34,560 bases of DNA from Photorhabdus khanii NC19 (GCF_000517265.1 NZ_AYSJ01000009.1:1-34560); one strand, 5' to 3'; numbered from the stretch's first letter, positions 22,090 to 31,223 are shown. Made by a program: numbers and translations. The notes: generated from the letters alone by a model not told the origin.

Positions 22090-23499
<1,410 letters not shown>

Positions 23500-23520
23500 T
23501 ACGGCTGACCGGAGGTTGAC

Positions 23521-23943
23521 ATGGCTGCAATGACTTACCATCTGAATGTTGTCAGTGCTGAGAGCCGGATGTTTGAAGGCTTGGTACAGAAAATTCAGGT
23601 GACAGGTAGTGAAGGTGAGTTGGGTATTTACCCGGGACATGCTCCACTACTTACTGCCATAAAACCTGGCATGGTACGTATTGTTAAGCAGTTCGGTGAA
23701 GAAGAGGTGATTTACCTTTCTGGTGGTATCCTTGAGGTACAACCGAGCGGCGTTATCGTACTGGCTGACACTGCAATCCGTGGTAAAGATTTGGATGAAG
23801 CTAAAGCGCTGGAATCTAAGCGTAAAGCTGAAGAACACATCCGTAATTCTCACGGTGATGTTGACTATGCTCAGGCATCAGCTGAATTGTCTAAAGCGAT
23901 TGCAAAACTTCGTGTAATCGAGCTGACAAAAAAGGCGATGTAA
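23521..23943 (+). CDS. atpC: ATP synthase F1 subunit epsilon
   Basis: A 140-residue subunit with an N-terminal beta-sandwich (about 1-88, [21 protein letters not shown]) and a C-terminal two-helix inhibitory domain (about 90-139). It couples rotor and c-ring and inhibits ATP hydrolysis when its helices extend. GGAGG sits six bases before the ATG. Last gene of the operon, followed by a strong terminator. Confidence 0.97.
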
Positions 23944-23960
23944 TACAGGCAGTTAAAGAA

Positions 23961-23994
23961 AAAAGCCAGTTGGTGAAAGCTAACTGGCTTTTTT
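23961..23994 (+). terminator. Intrinsic terminator of the atp operon
   Basis: AAAAGCCAGTT (23961-23971) pairs with AACTGGCTTTT (23982-23992) around a 10-base loop that can add two more pairs, and the 3' arm continues into six T residues. It ends the atp operon 18 bases after the atpC stop, before glmU. Confidence 0.92.
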
Positions 23995-24071
23995 GTATTG
24001 CGAAATATGTAGTAATTTATCTCGCAAACAGGTTTACTTTTTTTTCTTAAATTGGAGTTATCAGGTTTCTT

Positions 24072-25442
24072 ATGTCTAACAGTGCAAAAAGTGTTGTGAT
24101 CCTTGCCGCGGGTAAAGGAACCCGCATGTATTCTGATCTCCCTAAAGTACTGCACTTGCTGGCCGGTAAACCTATGGTTCAGCATGTGATTGATACTGCA
24201 ATGGCGTTGGATGCTAAAAATGTTCATCTGGTTTATGGGCATGGTGGTGATCTGATGAAGCATGCCTTATCTGATCAAAAGTTGAATTGGGTATTGCAGT
24301 CAGAGCAGTTAGGGACTGGACATGCAATGCAACAGGCTGCACCCTATTTTACTGATGATGAAGATATTCTGATACTGTATGGCGATGTGCCTCTGATTGG
24401 AGCAGATACCCTTGAACGTCTGCTGGTGGTTAAACCTGAAGGTGGTATTGGTTTACTGACAGCAATTCTGGATAATCCAACGGGTTATGGTCGCATTGTT
24501 CGTGAGAACGGAGAAGTAACCGGAATCATTGAGCAAAAAGACGCGACTGAAGATCAACGAAAAATCAATGAAATCAACACAGGTATTCTGGTCGCTAATG
24601 GTGGTGATTTAAAACGTTGGTTATCCCAATTAAATAACAACAATGCTCAAGGTGAATATTATCTTACTGATGTGATTGCTTTGGCTTATAAAGAAGGCCG
24701 GAAAATTGAAGCAGTACATCCAAGCCGCTTGAGTGAAATGGAAGGTGTGAATAACTGCCTCCAGCTTTCCGCTCTTGAGCGTATTTATCAATCTGAACAA
24801 GCAGCAAAATTATTACTGGCGGGCGTTATGCTGTTGGATCCTGCTCGTTTTGATTTACGCGGTACACTGACTCATGGCCGTGATGTAGTTATTGATACCA
24901 ATGTCATTATAGAAGGTAATGTAGCCCTTGGTAATAACGTGCAGATTGGCACAGGTTGCATATTGAAAAATTGTATTATCGGCGATGATTCTGTTCTTAG
25001 TCCATATACTGTTGTTGAAGATTCTGAAATGGAAGTTGGCTGTACTGTTGGGCCTTTTGCCCGTTTACGTCCTGGTTCTAAACTCGCTGAAAAAGCCCAT
25101 GTAGGGAATTTCGTTGAGATGAAGAAATCTTATCTGGGTAAGGGCTCTAAAGCGGGACATCTGACTTATCTTGGCGATGCTGAGATTGGACGTAATGTAA
25201 ATATTGGTGCGGGTACTATTACCTGTAACTATGATGGTGTTAATAAATTCAAAACCGTTATTGGCGACGATGTTTTTGTTGGTTCTGATACTCAGCTTGT
25301 TGCGCCAGTGACTGTTGCCAAAGGCGCTACAATTGGTGCGGGGACAACAGTGACAAAAAATATCGCTGAAAACGAATTAGTAGTAAGCAGAATTAAGCAA
25401 ACCCATATTCAGGGTTGGAAACGCCCTGTAAAGAAAAAATAA
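24072..25442 (+). CDS. glmU: Bifunctional GlcNAc-1-P uridyltransferase / GlcN-1-P acetyltransferase GlmU
   Basis: A 456-residue enzyme, same length as in E. coli. The N-terminal pyrophosphorylase domain (about 1-228) opens with the nucleotidyltransferase signature [18 protein letters not shown]. The C-terminal half (about 250-456) is a left-handed beta-helix of hexapeptide repeats that carries the acetyltransferase, with the conserved [12 protein letters not shown] and [10 protein letters not shown] active-site stretches. It makes UDP-GlcNAc for peptidoglycan and LPS. It is transcribed into glmS across a 107-base gap. Confidence 0.97.
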   Translation: MSNSAKSVVILAAGKGTRMYSDLPKVLHLLAGKPMVQHVIDTAMALDAKNVHLVYGHGGDLMKHALSDQKLNWVLQSEQLGTGHAMQQAAPYFTDDEDILILYGDVPLIGADTLERLLVVKPEGGIGLLTAILDNPTGYGRIVRENGEVTGIIEQKDATEDQRKINEINTGILVANGGDLKRWLSQLNNNNAQGEYYLTDVIALAYKEGRKIEAVHPSRLSEMEGVNNCLQLSALERIYQSEQAAKLLLAGVMLLDPARFDLRGTLTHGRDVVIDTNVIIEGNVALGNNVQIGTGCILKNCIIGDDSVLSPYTVVEDSEMEVGCTVGPFARLRPGSKLAEKAHVGNFVEMKKSYLGKGSKAGHLTYLGDAEIGRNVNIGAGTITCNYDGVNKFKTVIGDDVFVGSDTQLVAPVTVAKGATIGAGTTVTKNIAENELVVSRIKQTHIQGWKRPVKKK

Positions 25443-25468
25443 AATAATAATCCCCACTCTACAGGCTC

Positions 25469-25540
25469 GGGGACCGGCAAAGCCGGAAAACAATCAGGTT
25501 CGTGACATATAAAGGGCTTTCATCAGCCCTGTTTTTAGGA
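25469..25540 (+). promoter_or_regulatory. glmU-glmS leader with two hairpins
   Basis: The 107-base gap holds a perfect hairpin CCGGC-AAA-GCCGG (25474-25486) and then AGGGCT/AGCCCT (25513-25518 with 25525-25530) followed by GTTTTTAGGA, which contains the glmS ribosome site. In E. coli the glmUS mRNA is processed after glmU, and the sRNA GlmZ opens an inhibitory hairpin before glmS. The layout here fits that scheme, but the pairing itself is inferred. The second stem with its T-run could also cause partial termination. Confidence 0.45.
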
Positions 25541-25549
25541 ATAAAACTG

Positions 25550-27379
25550 ATGTGTGGAATTGTTGGTGCAGTAGCACAACGAGATATTGCTGAAATCCTG
25601 ATTGAAGGGCTTCGTCGTTTGGAATACCGTGGTTACGACTCCGCTGGGCTGGCGGTTGTTGATAACGAAAATAATATGCTTCGCCTGCGTGAAGTCGGTA
25701 AGGTGCAAATACTTGCTGATGAGGTTGACAAGCAACCAGTCCTTGGTGGGACAGGTATTGCTCACACCCGTTGGGCTACACACGGTGAACCAAACGAGAA
25801 AAATGCTCACCCGCATATATCTGATTATATTGCTGTTGTTCACAACGGCATTATTGAGAATTACGAAGAATTGCGGATTCAGTTAATTGAGCGCGGTTAT
25901 CAGTTTACATCAGATACTGATACAGAAGTTATTGCCCACCTTGTTCATTGGGAGCAAAAACAGAGTAGTACTTTGCTGGAGGCTGTCCAGCATGTTATTC
26001 CTCAACTTCGTGGTGCTTATGGCGCAGTTATCATGGATAGCCGCGATCCTGGAACAATAATCGCTGCGAGATCGGGTAGCCCTCTTGTTATTGGCTTAGG
26101 CGTTGGGGAAAACTTCCTTGCATCTGATCAATTGGCTCTGCTGCCAGTTACCCGTCGTTTTATCTTTCTTGAAGAAGGTGATATTGCGGAAGTAACTCGC
26201 CGTACTGTGCATATTTTTAATACTCAGGGCGAACCGGTTGAACGGGAGCAGATCGAGTCCAATATTCAGTATGATGCTGGTGACAAAGGTGTTTACCGTC
26301 ACTATATGCAAAAAGAGATCTATGAACAGCCAATGGCAATCAAAAGTACTCTGGAAGGGCGCTTAAGCCATGGGCAGGTAGATTTGTCTGAACTTGGCCT
26401 TAATGCAGCTGAATTGTTATCTAAAGTTGAACATATTCAGATTGTTGCCTGTGGTACATCCTATAACGCTGGTATGGTTTCCCGTTACTGGTTTGAAGCA
26501 TTGGCGGGTATTCCTTGTGATGTGGAGATTGCTTCTGAATTCCGTTACCGCAAATCAGCACGTCGTCCAGGAAGCTTATTAATTACATTGTCTCAATCAG
26601 GTGAAACAGCAGATACACTGGCAGCACTGCGTTTATCCAAAGAGCTTGAATACCTCACATCGTTGACGGTTTGTAACGTAGCAGGCTCTTCCTTGGTGCG
26701 TGAATCTGATTTTGTTTTGATGACCAAGGCTGGTGCAGAAATTGGCGTTGCTTCAACTAAAGCGTTCACAACCCAGCTGACAGTATTGCTAATGCTGGTG
26801 GCTTATCTTGGGCGTTTAAAAGGTGTTAATGCTGAACAGGAGCAAGAAATTGTTCATGCATTACATGCACTGCCAAGCCGCATCGAAAGCATGCTGTCGA
26901 AAGATAAAATTATCGAGGCGCTGGCAGAAGATTTTTCTGATAAACATCATGCTCTATTCCTTGGCCGTGGTGATCAGTATCCGATTGCGGTTGAAGGTGC
27001 GCTGAAATTAAAAGAAATTTCTTACATCCATGCAGAGGCTTATGCCGCAGGCGAATTAAAACATGGCCCATTGGCACTGATTGATGCAGATATGCCAGTC
27101 ATCATTGTAGCTCCAAATAATGAACTGCTGGAAAAATTGAAATCCAATATTGAGGAAGTACGTGCTCGTGGCGGATTGCTATATGTGTTTGCTGATCAGG
27201 ATGCGGGTTTTACAGACAGCGAAGGAATGAAAATCATCCCATTACCACATGTTGAAGAACTGATTGCTCCAATATTTTATACTGTGCCGTTGCAACTGCT
27301 CTCTTATCATGTTGCGCTGATTAAAGGAACTGATGTTGATCAGCCTCGTAACCTGGCTAAGTCAGTGACTGTAGAATAA
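25550..27379 (+). CDS. glmS: Glutamine-fructose-6-phosphate aminotransferase GlmS
   Basis: A 609-residue enzyme (E. coli 609) that makes glucosamine 6-phosphate from fructose 6-phosphate and glutamine, the entry step to amino-sugar synthesis. The N-terminal glutaminase needs the cysteine exposed by removal of Met, here [13 protein letters not shown] therefore chose the ATG at 25550, preceded by AGGA, not the earlier in-frame start at 25502. Two SIS isomerase domains follow (CGTSYNAG and [31 protein letters not shown]) and the C-terminus is LAKSVTVE. Confidence 0.98.
   Translation: MCGIVGAVAQRDIAEILIEGLRRLEYRGYDSAGLAVVDNENNMLRLREVGKVQILADEVDKQPVLGGTGIAHTRWATHGEPNEKNAHPHISDYIAVVHNGIIENYEELRIQLIERGYQFTSDTDTEVIAHLVHWEQKQSSTLLEAVQHVIPQLRGAYGAVIMDSRDPGTIIAARSGSPLVIGLGVGENFLASDQLALLPVTRRFIFLEEGDIAEVTRRTVHIFNTQGEPVEREQIESNIQYDAGDKGVYRHYMQKEIYEQPMAIKSTLEGRLSHGQVDLSELGLNAAELLSKVEHIQIVACGTSYNAGMVSRYWFEALAGIPCDVEIASEFRYRKSARRPGSLLITLSQSGETADTLAALRLSKELEYLTSLTVCNVAGSSLVRESDFVLMTKAGAEIGVASTKAFTTQLTVLLMLVAYLGRLKGVNAEQEQEIVHALHALPSRIESMLSKDKIIEALAEDFSDKHHALFLGRGDQYPIAVEGALKLKEISYIHAEAYAAGELKHGPLALIDADMPVIIVAPNNELLEKLKSNIEEVRARGGLLYVFADQDAGFTDSEGMKIIPLPHVEELIAPIFYTVPLQLLSYHVALIKGTDVDQPRNLAKSVTVE
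27331..27379 (+). other. attTn7: Tn7 target sequence (attTn7) in the glmS 3' end
   Basis: The last 49 bases of glmS encode [17 protein letters not shown], the conserved segment that TnsD recognises in other bacteria. The insertion point would fall about 25 bases past the stop, inside the glmS terminator. No Tn7 end or duplication is visible there, so the site appears unoccupied. Confidence 0.6.
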
Positions 27380-27404
27380 TCGCTTTATAATAAGAAGTTA
27401 AAAT

Positions 27405-27437
27405 AAGCCCCTGTACATTAAAAATACAGGGGCTTTT
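27405..27437 (+). terminator. Intrinsic terminator of glmS
   Basis: AAGCCCCTGTA (27405-27415) pairs with TACAGGGGCTT (27424-27434) around an 8-base loop, followed by TTT. An 11-bp uninterrupted stem, a strong terminator 25 bases after glmS. Confidence 0.93.
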
Positions 27438-27499
27438 TGTGTTTAATTGAGAGAGTTTCTCATTATTTTCTTGATGATAAAAATAAATTGCGATATTGT

Positions 27500-27518
27500 A
27501 ATGTTATATTATTACATT
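27500..27518. promoter_or_regulatory. Zur box (zinc-uptake regulator operator)
   Basis: AATGTTATATTATTACATT is a 19-base palindrome centred on 27509 with one mismatched pair. It is one base away from the enterobacterial Zur core AATGTTATANTATAACATT. It overlaps the likely -10 region of rpmE2, 12 bases before its start codon. Zinc-loaded Zur would block transcription, so the downstream pair is made only in zinc starvation. Confidence 0.85.
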
Positions 27519-27530
27519 TGTGGTGAAGTT

Positions 27531-27785
27531 ATGAAACCAGATATCCATCCAAACTACCGGGTAGTCGTATTTCACGATACCAGTGTTAATACCTACTTTA
27601 CAGTTGGCTCCACTATTCGTACTGAGCGGACAATTACCTTGAATGGAGAAGAGTATCCGTATGTGACTGTTGATGTATCATCGGAATCACATCCTTTCTA
27701 TACAGGTAAGCAGAAAACTTTATTTCAAGAAGGTAGCACAGCACGATTCCAGAAAAAATTTGGGCGTTTTATTGGCAATAAATAA
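27531..27785 (+). CDS. rpmE2: Zinc-independent ribosomal protein bL31 type B
   Basis: An 84-residue type B L31 (YkgM in E. coli). It starts [20 protein letters not shown] and lacks the four-cysteine zinc ligand set of the ordinary L31, having no cysteine at all. When zinc is scarce it replaces the zinc-bearing L31 on the ribosome and frees zinc. I chose the ATG at 27531 because upstream in-frame codons run through the Zur box. It forms a two-gene operon with rpmJ2, 17 bases downstream. Confidence 0.93.
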   Translation: MKPDIHPNYRVVVFHDTSVNTYFTVGSTIRTERTITLNGEEYPYVTVDVSSESHPFYTGKQKTLFQEGSTARFQKKFGRFIGNK

Positions 27786-27802
27786 ATTGAGGGATCGTAA
27801 AA

Positions 27803-27943
27803 ATGCAGGTGTTAAGTTCACTTAAAACGGCGAAAACCCGTCACCCAGATTGCAAAATCGTACGCCGTTGGGGCAGGTTGTATGTTATCTGTAAATCCAA
27901 TCCGCGTTTTAAGGCTGTTCAAGGGAAGAAAAAGAAACGCTGA
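27803..27943 (+). CDS. rpmJ2: Zinc-independent ribosomal protein bL36 type B
   Basis: A 46-residue protein ([20 protein letters not shown] then [20 protein letters not shown] and a lysine-rich tail), almost the same as E. coli YkgO. It is the zinc-free paralogue of bL36: only two cysteines remain and the CxxC...CxxxxH zinc set is lost. GAGGGA lies upstream of its ATG. It is the second gene of the Zur-controlled operon. Confidence 0.92.
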   Translation: MQVLSSLKTAKTRHPDCKIVRRWGRLYVICKSNPRFKAVQGKKKKR

Positions 27944-27955
27944 TACTAATAGTAG

Positions 27956-27990
27956 AACTCGTAGCTTATAACTGCGGGTTTCTTTTCTGT
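27956..27990 (+). terminator. Intrinsic terminator of rpmE2-rpmJ2
   Basis: AACTCGTAG (27956-27964) pairs with CTGCGGGTT (27972-27980), nine pairs including two G-T, around a 7-base loop, followed by the T-rich TCTTTTCTG. After it, 27991-28282 is AT-rich; I see no convincing gene in it. Confidence 0.7.
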
Positions 27991-28282
27991 ATTTTATTTG
28001 TAATTATCTTGAGAATAACTAATCTAACCTAAACTTTGTTTGAGAAGGGAGTTAGCATCATTAAATTCCAGATGAAGAAAAGTTATATTTTACGCAAAAT
28101 GAAACCTTATAAATGTTTGCTGTATAGTCTAGAATTAAACCTTCAATTGGTTGTTATTGCTACAAATCTACCCTAAAAAATAGTTCATAATTTACTCTTA
28201 TTAACGTATTTCTCTATAAACCATTATCTTGGTCATTTATTGATACCCGAATATAGCCAATCTTCGTCATGTGTAACCCTGC

Positions 28283-28367
28283 TTAATACCAATAAGAGAC
28301 TATTTTTATGGGAATTATCATGGATTGAGCTATTTTGTAAAATATAGTTTAAAAGAAGCTGCTAAAC
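28283..28367 (+). repeat. Left copy of the 85-bp inverted repeat flanking the fibre cassette
   Basis: Begins TTAATACCAATAA and ends GCTAAAC. By hand alignment it matches the reverse complement of 29408-29493 with about 14 differences and one single-base gap. It contains the degenerate crossover site at 28333-28357. Confidence 0.85.
28333..28357 (+). other. Degenerate invertase crossover site (left)
   Basis: This 25-base stretch occupies the place of the right-hand site in the inverted repeat. It keeps the outer arms TTTTG...AAAA and GTTTAAAAGAA, but the central CCTTGG is replaced by TATAG and one base is missing. The two-base crossover core of this recombinase family is thus lost. Confidence 0.6.
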
Positions 28368-28832
28368 GTGATATAGGAAACAAAGGTAATCAGATTCCAG
28401 ATGCCTGTTTTTTTCCAGTAATTTCAGTGATGATAAAGGCTGGTGGATGAGTCCTAATGGAATTATAGAACAGTATGTAAAAGTCATTTTGACAAAGAGC
28501 GATGTACATAATCGGAGTAATACGCATCAAGAAAGAATGAAAAACATATCTTTTCCAATTGTTTTTCCTGTTGCTTTTCTTGGTGCATCGGTGACTAATC
28601 TTGATACTCCCTGGATTTATATTGAAACATCATGGGTGTCAGATGTAAGTAAAACTTCGATTACTGTGTGGGCTGGAATTTATCTTCCAGTAAACAGAAA
28701 TGATGTTTTGTCAGAATCAGATGTAACAATTTATTTGCGAGTATGGGGGAAATAAAAAAACCTTGTTGAAGTCGATCAGCTATGACTCGCATAACTACTA
28801 TTAACTGTTTCAATCAATAGTTATTGCAGAAT

Positions 28833-28921
28833 AATATCCACCATTGCCATAACTAACAAAAAGACCGGGGATAGAATGTATAGTGCCCGGTCTTCCTTTA
28901 AGTTACGATAATGGTGGAATT
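28833..28921. repeat. Long imperfect palindrome between the fibre fragments
   Basis: The arms of about 36 bases (28833-28869 and 28886-28921) share TCCACCATT/AATGGTGGA, TAAC/GTTA and AAGACCGGG/CCCGGTCTT around a 16-base loop. It lies centrally in the 28756-29075 gap, where I see no gene. It could be a small palindromic repetitive element or simply the shared bidirectional terminator of the two opposing fragments. Confidence 0.6.
28856..28894 (-). terminator. Intrinsic terminator, minus strand
   Basis: The perfect 9-bp stem AAGACCGGG/CCCGGTCTT is followed on the minus strand by TTTTTGTT (run through 28856), so it should end leftward transcripts from the right fibre fragment. On the plus strand the following bases are TCCTTTA, a weaker stop. 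Confidence 0.65.
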
Positions 28922-29075
28922 GGTCAGTCAATCTCTAGTATTTTTGAAATACCAATTTGGTTAACTATTCCATTCTTCGTTCATCAGAATGTTTTGCATG
29001 ATAGGGCAAATTTTTCATAGAAAGATAACCAGCTTTTAACGTATCTGGGTGAAAACCCTAAGTTGTTGAGTATAT

Positions 29076-29441
29076 TTAATACCCAATAGCTATAATAAGT
29101 GGATAACATAGACCTTGACTTCCTGTACCAAACCATTGTGGGAATACTTTTACTTCTGAATTAGTCCAAGAGGATACTTGAAACACTTGATCCGAGAACT
29201 TGGTGTCATCGCCTTTTGTTGCGGTTAGAGCTATTAAGCACATATTCGGGAAAGCAAGTGGAAACTGTAATACTGGGTAAGTTACATCTTCTTTATTACA
29301 AATTGGGCCTGTCATCCACTGAAATATCCACTTCTTTGGTACACCATTAACTATCATAGGAATAGTTATATAACCATCGGAGTTTAATAATCCTTCAGCA
29401 GCAGCTAGTTTAGCCCCTTCTTTTAAACCAAGGTTTTTCAA
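29076..29441 (-). pseudogene. Tail-fibre 3' fragment (right cassette, opposite orientation)
   Basis: 121 codons open from a TTG, beginning LKNLGLKEGAKL. This is the same motif as in the left fragment, so the TTG is unlikely to be a true start; TAA closes the frame four codons upstream. The C-terminal part has YPVLQFPLAFPNMCLIALTA, SSWTNSEVKVFPQWFG and ends IIAIGY, matching the gp53-like fibre C-terminus (xFPxxFPxxC...xxxAIGY). It faces the left fragment tail to tail. It would become an expressed fibre tip only if joined to an N-terminal fibre part by inversion or recombination. Confidence 0.72.
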
Positions 29442-29493
29442 AATTAGTTAATCCGTGATAATTTCTATAAAAATAGTCTTTTATTGGTATTAA
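29408..29493 (-). repeat. Right copy of the 85-bp inverted repeat
   Basis: Reverse complement of the left copy at 28283-28367, with about 14 differences and one gap. It ends 12 bases before the invertase start codon, so the repeat also covers the promoter region of the invertase. Confidence 0.85.
29418..29443 (+). other. Hin/Gin-family (dix-type) crossover site
   Basis: A 26-base site of the enteric DNA-invertase type. It has the central AAACCAAGGTTT, with AA as the two-base crossover core, flanked by TTCTTTT on the left and TTCAAAA on the right. By memory it matches the Salmonella hixL site at about 22 of 26 positions. In the reverse reading it encodes the fibre motif LKNLGLKE, as is usual for invertible fibre genes. 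It lies 62 bases from the recombinase start. Confidence 0.82.
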
Positions 29494-29505
29494 CAAGGAT
29501 CACAC

Positions 29506-30078
29506 ATGGCAAAGATTGGCTATATCCGGGTGTCAACAAATGACCAAAACAGTGATTTACAGAGAAATGCGTTGATAAGTATAAATTGCGGGCAGATTTT
29601 TGAGGATAAAATCAGTGGAAAAACAGCCAATAGACCGGGTTTAAAAAGGGCTTTAAAACAACTTAAAAAAGGCGATACTTTAGTCGTTTGGAAATTGGAT
29701 CGACTAGGGCGTAGCGTAAAAAATATGGTCACTTTGATTTCTGACTTAAGTGAACGTGGTGTTCATTTCCAGAGCCTGACTGACAGTATTGATACCAGTA
29801 CCTCTATGGGGAGATTTTTCTTTCACGTTATGAGTGCACTGGCTGAAATGGAACGGGAATTGATCGTTGAAAGAACAAATGCAGGATTGATAGCAGCCCG
29901 AGCTCAGGGGAGAATTGGTGGCAGACCAGTATCGTTTTCATTTGCTGAACAACAACAAGCCGCGAGATTACTGGCGAAAGGCCACACACGGAAGCAGTTA
30001 TCATTAATTTACAACACATCGTTATCTACGATATATAAATATTTTCCGGTAAATAAAATGGATTGTTCATCAGCTTAA
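29506..30078 (+). CDS. Serine DNA invertase of the Hin/Gin/Pin family
   Basis: A 190-residue site-specific recombinase. The N-terminal resolvase domain has the nucleophile Ser10 in YIRVSTNDQNSDLQR and the conserved arginines in KLDRLGRSVKNM (about 65-76). It also has the long E helix with MERELIVERTNAGL and a C-terminal helix-turn-helix (about 140-185, HTRKQLSLIYNTSLSTIYKY). Length and architecture are those of Gin, Cin and Pin, which invert segments between dix sites with Fis. AAGG lies seven bases before the ATG. With a crossover site just upstream and two opposed fibre tips beyond it, its role was to switch tail-fibre specificity. Confidence 0.93.
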   Translation: MAKIGYIRVSTNDQNSDLQRNALISINCGQIFEDKISGKTANRPGLKRALKQLKKGDTLVVWKLDRLGRSVKNMVTLISDLSERGVHFQSLTDSIDTSTSMGRFFFHVMSALAEMERELIVERTNAGLIAARAQGRIGGRPVSFSFAEQQQAARLLAKGHTRKQLSLIYNTSLSTIYKYFPVNKMDCSSA

Positions 30079-30094
30079 TATTTGCAGGGCAATT

Positions 30095-30110
30095 AACTAA
30101 ATGTTTAGTT
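30095..30110. other. AT-rich palindrome AACTAAA-TG-TTTAGTT
   Basis: Perfect 7-bp arms around a two-base centre, 17 bases after the invertase stop. The loop is too short for a good RNA hairpin, so a protein-binding site is more likely. A related half, TTTAGT, occurs at 30988-30993 upstream of the CI gene. The rest of 30111-30361 shows no convincing gene. Confidence 0.35.
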
Positions 30111-30361
30111 TTATACTGTGTAACACTCAAGAGTAATTTATGCAAAATATATTGTTTTTCTTTTCCAAGTGGAAAACGTTAGCACTGTTCTACAAAAAAC
30201 TAACAGATGAAGACAAAAACCCGATATGCAAGTACTGCTGGCAAAAAAAAAGCTTATTGTATGTGAAATCCACTGCATCAGGGCATTCTTGAACAAAAAA
30301 TTGCCATTAAGCATAGGATTTACATACTTGAGAATTGATTTATTAACAATGGAAAAGGTTG

Positions 30362-30949
30362 TCAGCACCTGGAAATCATTAGGCAAACTCGACCAATGAA
30401 ATTAATTTCATTAATTGCACAGTCAAAAGTTACATCGTGATCACAGACACGAATTTTACCGCCCGGGATTTTTATGATCTTTTTAATGCTATGCATCCCT
30501 TCAATATCAATCAACCATAAACCATCCTGAATATCAGGTTCTTCTGCATCCAACAAATACCAAGAGTTGTTGTCATCAATAATGAGAGGTTTTTTAATTT
30601 CTCCGGCGATAAGTTCATTATCTAAAATTACAGGGTTTTCAACATTCAGCCTTCCTCCTACTAATTTAACGCGTGGGATTGTCGGTGCAATAATATTTTC
30701 TAAAGATTCTTTTTCCTTTTCTCCATCAGGGAACATTTCTCCTTGTCCTGTGCTTAGCCATGACAATGAAGCATTAGTTTCAAGATTGCATTGAATAATC
30801 CAGTCTGCTGGAAAGCTATCTCTTAAATAACGATTTGCCATTGTACTCTTAGACACACCCAAATGGTCGCTAAGTGCCTGACGTGATTTGAATCCATATG
30901 CATGGACAAGACGCTCGATAGCTTGTTTTCCTCCACTATCTGCACCCAT
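30362..30949 (-). CDS. Phage CI repressor, coliphage 186 type
   Basis: A 195-residue repressor with an N-terminal phage CI HTH (RLVHAYGFKSRQALSDHLGV then SKSTMANRYLRD, about residues 12-45) and the NASLSWLSTGQGEMF linker motif. The C-terminal oligomerisation domain (about 85-190) is close to 186 CI in GLWLIDIEGMHSIKKIIKIP and INEINFIGRV. 186 CI is not self-cleaved in SOS; it is inactivated by the DinI-like antirepressor Tum. I prefer the ATG at 30949, with AGAG seven bases upstream, over one at 30976 without a ribosome site. It faces away from the LexA-controlled genes and probably represses the tail operon. Confidence 0.82.
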   Translation of the reverse strand: MGADSGGKQAIERLVHAYGFKSRQALSDHLGVSKSTMANRYLRDSFPADWIIQCNLETNASLSWLSTGQGEMFPDGEKEKESLENIIAPTIPRVKLVGGRLNVENPVILDNELIAGEIKKPLIIDDNNSWYLLDAEEPDIQDGLWLIDIEGMHSIKKIIKIPGGKIRVCDHDVTFDCAINEINFIGRVCLMISRC

Positions 30950-31034
30950 TTTTATCTCTGTTATGTTTTTTTTCATTAAAAGTACAGTTTAGTGAGTTTG
31001 TTATCTTCACAAAGCTCTCTGATTAAGAACTATA

Positions 31035-31223
31035 GTGATCCTAAATGAATTTATTAGAATATTGCATCATGAACACTCAAATTTCAATCTGTATATATAT
31101 CATCCAAATAATGGGAAAGAATTTTTCAAGTTTAAAAATAAGAAAAATTTATCAATTATAGGGAGTTGCGATCGAAAAGAAACCTTTTTAATAATTAATT
31201 ATTTCAATAAAAACAATAATTAA
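31035..31223 (+). CDS. Doubtful small hypothetical ORF
   Basis: 62 codons from a GTG, rich in Asn, Lys, Ile and Phe (ends NYFNKNNN). It lies divergent to the CI gene, in the place where lambdoid and 186-like phages carry cro or apl, but it shows no helix-turn-helix pattern and no clear ribosome site. Its composition follows the local AT-rich DNA. I give it low weight. Confidence 0.2.
   Translation: MILNEFIRILHHEHSNFNLYIYHPNNGKEFFKFKNKKNLSIIGSCDRKETFLIINYFNKNNN

Larger units (their letters stand above)
28283..28755 (+). pseudogene. Tail-fibre 3' fragment with frameshift (left cassette)
   Basis: No N-terminal fibre part is attached: the frame is closed by TAA at 28274-28276. The first segment reads FVKYSLKEAAKRDIGNKGNQ then IPDACFFP. 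The frame then shifts by -1 in a run of seven T (28408-28414). The second frame continues FSSNFSDDKGWWMSPNGIIE, and its ATG-to-stop part at 28447-28755 encodes 102 residues (ISFPIVFPVAFLGASVT ... WVSDVSKTSITVWAG ... IYLRVWGK). The succession NxGLKEAAKRDIG, then a G/P-rich turn, then [IV]xFPxxFP and a C-terminal W-aromatic end, is typical of the gp53-like C-terminal domain of phage tail fibres. One more T would restore a single frame. It is probably a non-expressed or broken receptor-binding tip. Confidence 0.7.

Noticed and set aside
25443-25549. glmS ribozyme before glmS
   Set aside because: The gap is too short and lacks the ribozyme core. Enterobacteria use sRNA control of glmS, which the hairpins here fit.
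27380-27450. Tn7 or Tn7-like insertion at attTn7
   Set aside because: No TGTGGG-type ends, no five-base duplication and no tns genes are seen; the region is an ordinary terminator.
28072-28176. 34-codon ORF after the rpmJ2 terminator, starting MKKSYILRKMKPYKC
   Set aside because: The only GGGAG lies far upstream, the composition follows AT-rich DNA, and no family is recognisable.
30140-30292. 50-codon plus-strand ORF with a CKYCW motif downstream of the invertase, and an overlapping 82-codon ORF on the other strand
   Set aside because: Neither has a convincing ribosome site or a recognisable domain. The CxxC alone is not enough evidence in such AT-rich DNA.
31089-31104. Second LexA-like site, CTGTATATATATCATC
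   Set aside because: The left half and centre are perfect, but the right half is ATC where CAG is required, and the AT-rich context makes chance matches likely.
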